A DNA stretch of 64,000 nt from Oscarella lobularis (taxonomy: Eukaryota; Porifera; Homoscleromorpha; Homosclerophorida; Oscarellidae): positions 5,383,733 to 5,447,732 of the forward strand of contig NC_089175.1 in assembly GCF_947507565.1 (NCBI RefSeq), given 5' to 3'. Under the pieces are notes generated by a model. That model worked only from the letters and a program-made list of their open reading frames with translations. It did no database searches and had not been told where the DNA came from. The stretch's first letter is position 1. The number at the start of each line of letters is the position of its first letter. Shown here piece after piece: positions 53,532-64,000 of this stretch. A program made the position numbers and the translations under genes.

Positions 53532-56363
53532 ATGGTCCAACTCGCATTCGTATCAATATGGTTTTGCTTTTGCTCACCCGTTGCCCTAACGGTAGCCTAT
53601 CCGTCGTGTCCAAATCTTCCCTTCGCCGTCGTTTCGACGGACGCCTCGACTCAGCCGCCGTCTACGACGCCGTTTGACGGCTGCACTTGGCTAACGCAAT
53701 GCCCGGCAACGAACTCAACTGACCCTGACCGATTCGCTGCCTATCCGGAGTCGCCGCCTCGGAACCTCTTGGAAAATCCGCGCTGTTCGTGCGATCGCCG
53801 ATGCGTTCTTTACAACGACTGCTGCAGTCGGGGAGACGTGGCAACGTTCACAAACTCAGAAACTGTACGATTTCTTTCTACAGTACGAGACAATGGGTCT
53901 CTAACGTAACGTTTCCGTTCTCAGGCAGCCTCGTCCGGGTTAGTGTGCGTAAATCCGTCATTCAACTTGGCCCACGCCAAAAGCCAAGCGGAAAACGACC
54001 ACAATCAAGGTTTTGTTAGAGACGTCGTCTATAATCGAAAGACGTCGCGCGGTTGGCACATGCGAACTACGTGCTCGTCTCAGTGGCCCGATGATGAGAC
54101 GACGACGCGTCATCGATGCGAGAATTTCACGCGTTCAGCTCGATTGGCCGATCTCCTTGTTTCTCTTCCTGTCACTACGCGGAACTTTACCTATTCTAAT
54201 ATCTATTGTGCCCAGTGCAATTTTGAAGATGTAGCAGCAAGTGGCCTGACATATTGGACTCCTGTATTATTTTGCGACCTGGGAAGCGGCAACAGCACCC
54301 AAAAGTTGGCGGAATCGAATAACTCAGCTGACACCTTTTTATCCAACTGTTCAATTGCGTACATCAAGGCGCCACAGCTGAATGCCACCGGCATCTATGA
54401 TCCCGTAAGACCTTGTAGAAGATCGGTGAGTACGTGTCTAGGTCACGTGGAGCTAAATGCGAAATTGGGATATAATATATCCGAATCCAATTACACGTGC
54501 TTGAAAGAGAAATGCCATTCTTACACTGACTACATAATGGGTGATGATCCCTTATCTTTTTCTCATTCTCTTGCTAATGGGGAAGGAGCGCTTTATTTTC
54601 GAAATCGCTATTGCGCCTACTGCAACGGACTCGAATTAAACGATCTCTCCTGTAATTCCGAATTCAAAGCGTTCTTACCGTTTTGCTTTGGTTGCACGTC
54701 GTTTTTCTCGGTTTTGGATTTTTCGCCAAGCGGAGGCGTCTCGGCGTCGTTAAAGGAGAGTCAGACAATCGTTACCTTGTCGCGAAGTTGCCCGCTCGGC
54801 TACGTTTACGATCCGTCGCAGCTCAAATGCGTTCTACTGTCGTGCCCCGACGGTTTTGAGTTGGTTGGAAGCGAATGTCGCGCTCCGAGAACTATTTCTA
54901 TTCGACTTTTGCTCCACTCAAACGCGACGGATCTTCAGTCTGTTTTTGCAGGTGTGCTTCCGTTGCAGTTTCAAAATCTTATTCGAGGTTTCTTTATCTT
55001 TGAAAACGTCGGCGTGGGATTTACTGACTATCTAATCTCGAATACGTCTCTCCTCGTCAATTCGACTCTGAAATCTACTGAGTTATCAGACGAGGAGTGG
55101 GCGATAATAAATTCTACAGTATCTAATGTCAGTATATCATTCACTTATCACGGTATTCTCTTCAGCAGCGGAGAAATTGTAGTCAAGTCTATTTCTATTG
55201 GCAATCAGCTCCACTGTGCTCTTATTCAACTGAACGCAAGTCAGTACAACGCGTCGTCTGACGGTTCAATAATTGACCTGACATCTGATCGAACACTGAA
55301 TTCGTCCGAGTACATTTCCTTATCGAATGGCTCGATACAAGTCTGCAATACTTTCGAGAGAACGTTCAACGAAACGACGTCAGTCCTAGTGTGGGACTAC
55401 GACATTGTTTCCATTCTACTGAGTACAATTGTAAGCGCAATTACGGCAGTGATATGCTATGCAATAGCATTCACCTATCTCTTCTTTAAAGATCTTAGAA
55501 ACTATCCTGGTCTTTCTATGGCGAGTTACACCTTTGCACTGGGATCATCGTCAGTTTTAATTATCTTTGGCGCTGGCTTAGTCGACAATCGTTCTCTGTG
55601 CACGTCTATGGGATTTCTCCTTCACTTCTTCACTGTCTCGCATTTCACGTGGTCATCTGTCATTGCCGCTAATGTCGTGCGAACTTTTGTGACGTCAAGT
55701 ATACGAAATCCGGATATGGAGAGAAGATCTCGTCTCAGACGCTACGCCTTAGCGTCGTTGTACGCGTGGAGCACACCGGCAATTATCTGCATTATATGCG
55801 TCATTTTGGACTACGAGTCCGACCTTTCTATTTCCTATTCGTCTGACGTCATCTGTTGGCTGCAGCCGAGTATGGCCGTCTTCATTGCCATGGGAATACC
55901 AGCCAGCGTTATACTCGTATTTAATCTAGGCTGTTTCATCAGGGTCACCGTCGTTCTTCGTAGGGATTTCAAGAGTGCTGCTGCTGTGAGAAAAGAGAAG
56001 TCTTCGGAGAAAATTAAAAAACAATCTCGTGTGTATCTCAGCTTGTTTGCTCTGCTGGGGCTCAGTTTCATTTTCTCTCAAGTCGCTGCGTTTGTTCAGC
56101 AGGACTGGCTTTGGTATTTGTACATGGCAGCGAGTCTGTTTCAGGCAATCGTACTGCTCTTGGTCTTTGTACTAAACGAGAAAGTACGACGTCTTTATAA
56201 GAAGTTTTTCAAATGCGGAGACAAAGGCTTGATGGCGTCGAGTAAAAGCATGTCCGGTCTTGATTCGAGCGGCACCAGGATGACGAAGGTAGTCAGAATG
56301 ACCGATATATCCCACGAATCATCTCCCCCAGCTCCACCAAAAGACGAGTCGTCGCAACTCTAA
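53532..56363 (+). CDS. Somatomedin-B containing 7TM receptor, receptor 3
   Basis: Exon 1 (53532-53864) encodes the signal peptide and the SMB-like motif CSCDRRCVLYNDCC. A 60-nt intron (gtacga...ttctcag) joins it in phase to exon 2 (53925-56363). Residues are largely identical to receptor 1 through the ectodomain (YCAQCNF, YCAYCNG) and the seven helices. The extracellular loops and the tail differ, and the tail again ends DESSQL. The intron is absent from receptor 1, where the equivalent region reads straight through; one copy gained or lost it. Ligand unknown. Confidence 0.88.
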
Positions 56364-56506
56364 GTGAAGCATCAGGTAAACATTTGTAGAGCACGAAAAA
56401 AAGACAGCACGATTCACAGTCATATATTTATTTATTTTCACTCAACGTGCACTTCTAGCTACAAAATAATAAGGAAACAAACACACACACATAAAAGTCT
56501 AGTCTA

Positions 56507-57442
56507 TCACACTTTATAGCCAAGCTTCTTTTTCTCTTTCGTCTTCTTTTTCACGACGTCAATATTTCGATCTTTCCACACGCTCTTGGTCAGTTTCACC
56601 GGTCGATTGCCTATATACTTACCTGCATGGGAGAAAAAAGAGGAAAAGACAATACAATATAAATAATCACGTGATGCTCTTAATTAATAATACCATTCAT
56701 TTCTTTTAGAGCTTTCAAGTAATCGTGACCGTCCGCAAAGCTGATGAATCCGAATCCGCGCGTCTTCCGGGTTCGTTTGTCGCGAATCACTTTCGCCTTT
56801 TGAAACGACGAGTAGTGATTGAACGCTCTCGCCAGCGTGTCGTCAGTCACCTCGTTGCCAAGGTTACCACAAAAAACGCGAAAATCATCTAAAGAATGAA
56901 TTAATTAATTAATACATAAAGGTTATTGAAATTCAAATTCGTCAATTTTTGGAACCTTTGTCCCATTCCAAAAGACTGGGATCGCTCCACGACGATCCGC
57001 CCGCCGTTCGGAGAGCTTTCTTGTTCTTTTTCTTTTGTTTTTCGACGCCTTCGCTGTAGTTTGCCTGCCACTTGCGCTGCTCTTCGTCTGTGATGCGATT
57101 TGCCGGTGTTGGCATTGGAGCTGAAGCGCCTGCGACTCCCATTAGAGAAACGGCTAAAATTGAAGTACCGCACGCTAGACGGGAAATAAAGTCGACGAGT
57201 TTGGGCTTACGCATGGACAAATGAGGCGGGTGAATAGGTGGGCCTAGAGAATGCGGTGAGTAGGTATTGTTTTGATGGCTCTTGGCTCCGTTACCTGAGC
57301 TGTAGCCTTGATCGTGGCCAATTTCCCGTTCGAACCTAAACGGAGTGGTAAATGAGATGCCGAAGCGGATATCCTGAAAGCAAATATCATACCTGGACAT
57401 CTCGTCGGTCAGATAGCCGCGCGAACCGCCGTAGTGAGCCAT
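56507..57442 (-). CDS. RBM42: RBM42-like RNA-binding protein
   Basis: Short N-terminus MAHYGGSRGYLTDEMS spliced through a 57-nt intron to FEREIG, the conserved EMxxFExEIG motif of RBM42. After a Pro-rich linker comes SSWSDPSLLEWDK, then a single RRM with RNP motifs VFCGNLG and RGFGFISF, and the RBM42 signature tail RPVKLTKSVWKDRN with Lys-rich end. RBM42 binds RNA, works with hnRNP K and is associated with the spliceosome. It is shorter than the vertebrate protein, mainly in the linker. It lies head to head with the TMEM192 gene. Confidence 0.9.
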
Positions 57443-57535
57443 GAACGTTCGCTTTTACGAAGTTCACGTGACATCAAACCCCGTACTGAAAGTGACGTCA
57501 GCCGAGCCCGTAACTTCCTCCTTTGCAAGAAGAGA
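57443..57535. promoter_or_regulatory. Bidirectional promoter of RBM42 / TMEM192
   Basis: Only 93 bp separate the two divergent start codons, so both 5' leaders and core promoters must share it. It contains tcacgtgac (an E-box, CACGTG) and gtgacgtcag (CRE-like). No TATA box is apparent. Confidence 0.6.
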
Positions 57536-58610
57536 ATGGTTAGCTTGAACGACGGCGAAAGACGCGGCGTGAGCATTTCCCGAGCGGTAAACTACATTTT
57601 TCTGCATTGTCCTGATTTAGGCGTTCTTTCTCGTCGACAACGAAACGATCAGCGCGGGTTCGATCAACTCCACGCCGATAATCGTCGACGAAATCCCGCT
57701 GATGACAAAACCGACGTTCCATCGACTCAACACGGAATGGATAGCCGTACTCGACATCGTCATCCTCGTAAGAAACGCGAAGAAAACGCTCAATTTGCGA
57801 AACCTAATCCGGGACCCATTTTTTTTTCTTTAGATTGCCTTCGTCGTCGCTCTTTTCGTTTGCGGCGAACAACAAACGCCATCGTGGCCGCGGTCAGACG
57901 CGAACGCGCGGCCATTTCAATTTTTCGCCTTCGTTCACGCTCTCGTCTGGTTTTGGATCTTCGTTTCCGATCGCGTCATGCAACGTCTTCACCAAAAGTC
58001 CCGGCAGCGGGGCTATTTGGGCTTCTATAGGCAAACGCGCAATTTACGTCGAATTCCTATGTTCACATTTTCGTGCGGTACACTACACGCAGATCTCCTA
58101 ATTGATTTATTAAATTTGATACTTATTAATTTTTAGGCAATGCACTCGTTTTGATTATTGTTGCTATTGCCGGAAGTCCGAGCGAGGAAACCGTTCCTTG
58201 GTTATCTTCGGGATTTCGTTGGGTGTATTGCATTGGAATTGTTTCGATCTTAGAGACGGTTGTTGCAGTGCCAGCTCTCCTTAGCTATATTGGTATGGTT
58301 TACGTAAGTCAACGTATTGATTTTATTTATATGCGTTCTGATAGTGAAGACGGCTAAATTTAATGGGGCCAAGCCTGTTGCTGATGTAGAAGAGGAATTG
58401 GTTCAGAATTCCATGCCTAGTTATGCTGAGCTTGGATTTAGGTTATTGGAATAAATTTTGCTAATAATTTTATAATTTGGTACATTTAGGAATGAGGGTC
58501 GTCTTGAGGAAGTTCTCGAGAAGCAGGCGGATATGATACGCTACTTGCAGCAGCACAATGCTGACCTGGGACGACGGATCGTTCAGTTGACGACACAAGG
58601 TGGACAGTAA
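57536..58610 (+). CDS. TMEM192: TMEM192-like lysosomal membrane protein
   Basis: Six or so exons, with splice sites chosen to keep the TMEM192 pattern. They encode four hydrophobic helices ([62 protein letters not shown]), the [16 protein letters not shown] loop that matches RGYNLIYRSTRHLKRL, and the tail motif [13 protein letters not shown]. The diagnostic C-terminal coiled segment [19 protein letters not shown] matches LEEIVEKQGDTIEYLKRHN of vertebrate TMEM192. The vertebrate protein is a late-endosome/lysosome membrane homodimer. The second-last acceptor must be gtgaag|ACG to avoid a stop. Confidence 0.88.
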
Positions 58611-58964
58611 ATCGTAAAATGGATATTCATATTTTTTTGTTACGTAGCGCGCGCGTGACTTTGGGTTAAGTTATTGCATCAATAAGTATGCTACACTTTT
58701 TTTGCGCGAAATTAATTGCACAGTCGCGTATCGAAGACACTTTTTGTTACGTTTTCTTGCCGATAAATTCCGAGTTTGAGTAGGGATTGCTTCGATTAGA
58801 GGCGATTTTTGCCGGCTCGGCCGAAGCCGTGTTCTCTCCGCATGCGCAGTGTGATCGTTCGGAGATCGAGAGCCACGAGGTGAGCGTTTTCGCTCGTTCT
58901 TTGCTTAGCACAAGCGAATCAGCCTTTCCGTACTTCAACGACGTTATTTCGTAGTGTATCTGCT

Positions 58965-59709
58965 ATGGCAACGAAAACGAAACCAGCGAAACAGCCGGCA
59001 ACGGTAAAAGACGTGTCTCCGCACGCTCTCAACAAAGCATTCGCCGCCTTTCTCAAAAAGTAAGGACAGAGCACACCTAATCGGAGCTCTCGAGCGCTCG
59101 CGATTACGCGCAAACGTGCCGGGGTCCCCCGCGAGGGTATCTAACCCATCTTTTGCGCAGATCAAACCGACTGAAAGTTCCCACGTGGGTCGACATCGTC
59201 AAAACGGGTCGCCACAAGGAACTGGCACCGTACGATCGCGACTGGTACTTCATTCGTGCTGGTAAGACAACGCGTAGGCGCATCGCGACTAAAAAAAGAC
59301 GCGAAATCGCGCATCTCGCAGCCTCGGTCGCTCGACAAGTCTATCTACGCGGCGGACAAGGCGTCGGCGCGCTAACGCGACGCTACGGCGGTGAGTCGAA
59401 ACGATTTTGAGCGTTCGTGAGTGAAATGGGGCCCCGCCCATTCGTTTTTATCGCAGGACGAAAGCGCAACGGCACGCGACCCGGTCATTTTCAACGCGGC
59501 TCGTCGTCGGTAGCGCGTTGGGTGCTAAAGTCGCTAGAAGGAATGAATCTAATCGAGAAGGATCCCAATGGGTATGAGTGGGCGTGGCACAAAAAGATGT
59601 ATATTTTATTTATCATATACGTTCGTTTCTGCGCAGCGGAAGAAAGATAACGTCTCAGGGGCAGCGTGATTTGGATCGAATTGCGAATCAAGTGGCCGAA
59701 CAGAAGTGA
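58965..59709 (+). CDS. RPS19: Ribosomal protein S19 (eS19)
   Basis: Five exons (58965-59059, 59161-59261, 59322-59390, 59457-59571, 59637-59709) encode the whole eS19 sequence: [78 protein letters not shown], and [13 protein letters not shown]. It is a component of the 40S subunit, needed for 18S rRNA maturation. A pyrimidine-rich stretch (cctttccg) lies shortly upstream of the start and may be the TOP-type start of the mRNA. The introns are 60-101 nt, and read-through of intron 2 produces a false Lys/Arg-rich frame. Confidence 0.95.
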
Positions 59710-59794
59710 GACGTTTTTACATAAAGTCCGTCTGGCTTCTTGATCCGAAATAAAAAAATATTGTAATCGAAAAGGGGGTATGTGCGTGTAGCAA

Positions 59795-62390
59795 TTATTG
59801 GGGAATGACCGCGTATCTTTGATGGGGAACGAGTTTCTTTTGCTCGTGGCACGTGTAGATCCACTTGGGCTTGACGAATTGTAAAGAAGAATTGTCGCCC
59901 AATGCCTAATAGGGTAATAATCAATAATCAATAATAATTAATTATTTTACTTTGTCGAAGTTGCTATCCCATTCGGATGCTGTGACGACGTACGTCACTT
60001 TGTCCGACATGTAGTCTTCAAGAACACTAAAATTCTCGATTAAAATACCTTGATTTTATTATTAGTTTTCGCTGTACCCGTTATATGCGGTTACGTAGCG
60101 TCTTAGGCGTCGTTCCACTTCCTCCTTGAACTGTCCGTACAGGAGAAAGTGAAGGTTGGTGAAGATATCGGGTAGAGGCTCAAATTTGGCGGGAATTTCC
60201 TCCACACAGTTCTCATCCACGTCCGTATCGCTCTCCTCCTTAGAATTGGTCTTTTCGGTCGATGATTTGGGGGCATCTGCTGCAGATATTACTCTAAATT
60301 GAAAATAAATAAATAAATAAATAATCATATGACAAAAAACTCCTATGTGTACTTTTGAATTTCATCATCAGTGTCTTCACTATCGTACATAATTTTTGAC
60401 TTCTTAGCAGCCGGAGGCGCTGCTTTCTTTGCAGTAGATGAAACTGCAAAAGAATAATATTATTTATCCAATTTAGCCAGTGATTGACCCACCTTTAGTT
60501 TTCCTTTCTTCTTCGTCGTCATCTTCAGAGTCACTATCAATGATTGCAACGCGTCTTAGCGAAGGCTTAGGCTTGCTACTCGGCTTCTTTCTAGGGGGAG
60601 GCTCCTCCTCAGAGTCGTCCTCGCTCGAACTGTCAGGCCGCTTGCTTGGTGCAAACCCATATCTAAGATTTTGATATTAGAGTACGTGTATATAGAGAAT
60701 TGAAGTGTGCAGCTGTGACCTTTGAGCTGGCAATAGGACGCCTTGTCTATGGGAGTCCAATATCCAATCCTTCTTGACAATTATTCCATTTGCAGCTACA
60801 GAGAGCCACATTCACGTGAAATCAAAATATAAATAAATGAATAAATTACCTTTGACTTGATTAAATTTTGGAGTATTAGGAAAAGCGCAACTGTGGATGG
60901 ACAAAGTGCTACATGCTTCCTGCCTCCGGGAGCTTTACTTACATCAAGTGAGTAGATTTGGTATTCCAGTCGGATGAGTATTTGGCTCCCATGGCAATTG
61001 CCTTATCGCGCAGTTCACCGCGATAGGGATTCTGAAAGCCGCTTAGCACAATAGTAACACCACTCTACGTCACATTAATTAACAGTATTAGAGCAGCCTC
61101 CCTGTTATATATATATGCTAACCATAATTTTATTGAAAGGGGTAGTGGATTCTTCTGGAGACAAAATGTTAATAGGGAACATTGGGGCACTGATTTTTTA
61201 CGTGTGCGCTTTTTGGGTGGTGGTGGACGAGGAGCTGGTGACCCTAGAGCAGTAATAATAACAGTGAGTGTTTGGTGTACATTAATTTAATAATTATACC
61301 GCTTTCTGGCTTTGCTACAATCTGTTTCGTCTCCGTGTTGGTAAGCTAGAAAGAAAATGATACAAACAATCCTCAGTTTTATGTATACTTACCCTCGCTG
61401 GAATTTTTATTTGCGATGATGATGATGATGATGATGATGATATTGGAGCTGGCCCAGACACTTGACTTTCGTCACTTTGCTTTTTAAAGGCAGAGCCCAC
61501 GGTGACGTCATCTGAGGCATCATCTCGCAATTTGAAACCGCCAAACGAAAGCTATTTAATAAAAAAATAATTAAAAAGTAACAAACAACTACATGGCTTA
61601 ACCGAATCCTTAGAAGAAGCCTCCTGGGGTCCTAAGAATCTCACAAAAGATAGGCCATATTTTACAGTCTAAATATGCATTATTAGTATTGATTTGAATG
61701 GTTATCATCGTGCCTTGTTATAAGGCTGCGTGCATATGATTTTGACTCGATCCCATTTCTCCTTCACTGTCGTCTTATTGAGATTATCCATACCTATTAA
61801 TTAAACTTATTAGGCAAAAGTCAAAGTCAAAAAGATTTTTTCATCTAACCGAACATGCGTACACGACTTGCATTAGCACCGTTCTTGCAATCAGACGGAC
61901 TCATAAACGACGACGTGACCAAAAGAACCTTAATTAATTACAATTAAATAAAAATTATTTACGTTATATATATTAATAATTAACCTTGTAATCTGGGTCA
62001 TCGGAGCTGGAGCGGTTCACCAAAACTTCGATAAAAGCCGACCAATCGTTTCCTAGAGCGACTTTCGAGGAGGCAATTTTTGATAAAATGTTTTCGTTTT
62101 ACCGATATCGATTCCGTGTATTTCGCTCGCTTTTTCGAGCTATTGAAATCAACGTCACGAGAGAATTTCCTTAGGAAAGCGTTTTGCCTGGAGTATGACG
62201 GATGCTTGCTTTTCTCCGGCCTCCTGGCAATTCCACTTGCGAAAGGCGTCCGCTTTGAGGAGATTCTTGGCGCAGTGGGTCTACGGAAGGTTGCATCTTC
62301 TCCCGGGGACTCTGCCGCTGTTCTATAAATCGATTTTACAGGATCTTCACTGCTGAAAGACACGACGTCGCTGATTGGAAGGTCGGGCAT
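59795..62390 (-). CDS. XRCC1: XRCC1-like DNA repair scaffold
   Basis: Many small exons. The N-terminal domain reads MPDLPISDVVSFSSEDP, THCAKNLLKADAFRKW, IGNDWSAFIEVLVN, LLVTSSFMSPSD, NASRVRMFG, KWDRVKIICTQPYNK, and YGLSFVRFLGP, matching the polymerase-beta-binding domain of XRCC1. A Ser-rich linker contains a run encoded by (atc)n on this strand. BRCT1 follows (VLSGFQNPYRGELRDKA, DWNTKSTHL, CAFPNTPKFNQVK, IIVKKDWILDSHR), then an acidic linker, then BRCT2 (HFLLYGQF, DYMSDKVTYVVTASEWD, KPKWIYTCHEQKKLVPHQ), which binds DNA ligase III in vertebrates. It coordinates single-strand-break and base-excision repair. The intron after SVILQ is GC-AG. It ends 85 bp from the convergent RPS19 stop. Confidence 0.93.
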
Positions 62391-63144
62391 GACTGAACGC
62401 GAAAATTCGGCGAAAATAAGCGCCGCTGAAGTCTTCCGCTAGCGCGCTAAGATTTGCCACGTGCTCACGTGCTACGATCTATGCGCTCTTCGCTCTGGTG
62501 CTTCGAGGAGCGCCGGAAATTCACGCTTGTAGCAGCAGTTTTGAAGATGGTTCATTAGTCACGTGGTTACCTCCAGCGGCCCACGACGCTCTTACGAAAA
62601 AAGGCGTCCGCCTTTGAGAGACGCCGCGAGTCCGAGAAAGAAGAGAACGAGACGTGTATACTCGGGGGGTCATTTCTCGGGAAGCCCGTCGTCAATGCCC
62701 TATTTTAGACAAGGACAACGTTGTACGATGAACCGGAAGTCGTTGGGCGGGAAACGTGCCTAATGAATTGTATACAGTACGAAAATTGTCAAAATTGGAT
62801 CTCTTCCAGGCGCGCGTCGCCAGGCGGTCTACGACGTGAGGAACTGTATTCATAGTACGGCAGCACATTGAAAACAAAATCTTGGTGAATCAACTTACGT
62901 GGATGACAGGAACTCCGGCTCACTTAGCAGGGCCCTATAGTCCCGCCCGTCTTCCCTGCCAGAATCCTACAAAGTAGTGGATCCCGCTCTCGCCAGATTT
63001 CACCTCGCTCTCTCGCGGACGTACGTGTCTCTCGTCGCGCGCGCGCCCGCGTCTCGTCGTCCAAAGCGCTTTCTATACAACTGTTGGAAGAAATCCCCTT
63101 CTCGCCCGTACGTCCAAGCATTCGATCGTTAAAAGAACGCAAAG
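62391..63144. other. Divergent intergenic region, XRCC1 / LDLa gene
   Basis: Must contain both promoters. A cacgtgctcacgtg word lies near 62458. No exon supported. Confidence 0.5.
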
Positions 63145-64000
63145 ATGGGCATACGAAGTCCCGCCGTACTCGTTGTAGCGGCCCTATGTATCAGCCTAAG
63201 GCTCGGTAAGCCGTAAAGCGCGCGATCGAGTCGCGTGAGTCGCGTGCCTCGAGAAGAACCCTCTTGTTCGCTTCTTCGGCATTTTCTGCGCTAAAATAGT
63301 TCCTGCCCGTCCGTTCCTTGGCGCACTGCCAGGACTAATTTGATATACTTTCGGCCGTCGCCGCGTCTTCGCGCCTGTTCGCTGTTCTAATTTTGAAAAA
63401 ACTCTCTTCTTAGCGGATATATGTACGGAGCGCGCCGACGTGCTCTTTTCGTGCAAGTCGGGCGCGTTCAATTGCGTCTCGCGATCGTTCGTCTGCGACG
63501 GCGAAAACGATTGCGATAAGGGCGAAGACGAACACAACTGCGGAGTCGGTGAGACGAAAAGCGTTCAATTCGATTAGGCTAGGCGACCACGTGTCAACTA
63601 CCACGTGAGGGGCTCCATTCAAAAAAGACGTTTACTGAGTAAAATCGGGGAGATAGACACGCATTCATGATTTGTTTTGGGTCACCCCTGAGCGCGGTAT
63701 AGCCTAGTCTAGTCTAGCGTCCCCTGAGGGGCCTCCCTCCTAAGAATTCCTTTCATTCGCGTAGATTGTGAAAGTAACGGCTTGTTCCGTTGCGCCATCG
63801 GGCACCCGTGCATCCCAGGCTCGTGGAAATGCGACGGCGACAACGACTGCGTCGACGGATCCGATGAAACGACGACGCTATGCGGAACAAGTCAGCGAAA
63901 ATAGAAACAAATCGATTTATCCTATTGACTGTTTCTAATAATAGAGTGCGACGGAGCCCGTGAATTCTACTGCGGTTCCGGCGAGTGCATAGGGGCGTCT
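63145..64000 (+). CDS. LDL-receptor class A repeat protein, 5' part (runs off the window)
   Basis: Exon 1 encodes a signal peptide, [21 protein letters not shown]. Each of the next exons carries one LDLa module with the six-Cys and calcium-acidic pattern: [17 protein letters not shown] then [11 protein letters not shown]-type endings ([27 protein letters not shown]), and a third begins [17 protein letters not shown] at the window edge. One module per exon with phase-1 introns is typical of LDLR/LRP genes. The family member cannot be named from this part. Secreted or membrane receptor for lipoproteins or other ligands. Confidence 0.85.

Noticed and set aside
59262-59321. Lys/Arg-rich insertion in RPS19 ([13 protein letters not shown]).
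   Set aside because: Lies between good GT and AG sites; removing it restores the conserved [14 protein letters not shown].

Overview
The window is animal nuclear DNA. The evidence is dense multi-exon genes with GT-AG (and several GC-AG) introns, many only about 45-60 nt long, plus clear metazoan families: RBM42, TMEM192, RPS19, XRCC1, DDX60, Kir potassium channels, a collagen/TNF-like protein, animal haem peroxidases, somatomedin-B 7TM receptors and LDL-receptor class A repeats. Compact introns, actinoporin-like genes, a kelch-kinase and the expansion of secreted or innate-immune genes suggest an early-branching animal. A sponge is my best guess; that is inference, not something the sequence proves.

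Layout. 0.9-9 kb: a frameshifted CARD gene, a USP deubiquitinase homologue whose catalytic Cys is replaced, a secreted TSP1-VWA protein, LRR relics, and a small secreted precursor with a basic tail behind a furin-like site. 10.5-17.8 kb: a large DDX60-type antiviral helicase gene. 18.2-20.9 kb: an actinoporin-like gene and a collagen-TNF/C1q-like gene. 21-24 kb: non-coding, with a 793-bp inverted repeat and a minisatellite built on TGTGATCACA. 24-30 kb: a broken peroxidase copy, a TPR fragment and a kelch / coiled-coil / TKL-like kinase gene. 30.5-34.4 kb: a Death-domain exon, a second actinoporin-like copy and more LRR relics. 34.6-56.4 kb: tandem blocks of Kir channel (+), peroxidase-ShKT (-), and SMB-7TM receptors, in which different copies have decayed in different blocks.

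56.5-62.4 kb is a sharp contrast: four tightly packed, conserved single-copy genes (RBM42, TMEM192, RPS19, XRCC1) with about 90-bp divergent or convergent spacers. The window ends inside an LDLa-repeat gene.

Taken together, 1-56 kb behaves like a fast-evolving island rich in recognition, defence and membrane genes (CARD, Death, USP-like, DDX60, TNF-like, pore-forming-like, peroxidase, basic peptide precursor) shuffled by local segmental duplication, next to a stable housekeeping block. Exon boundaries were inferred by eye from splice signals and family motifs; no database search or RNA evidence was available.
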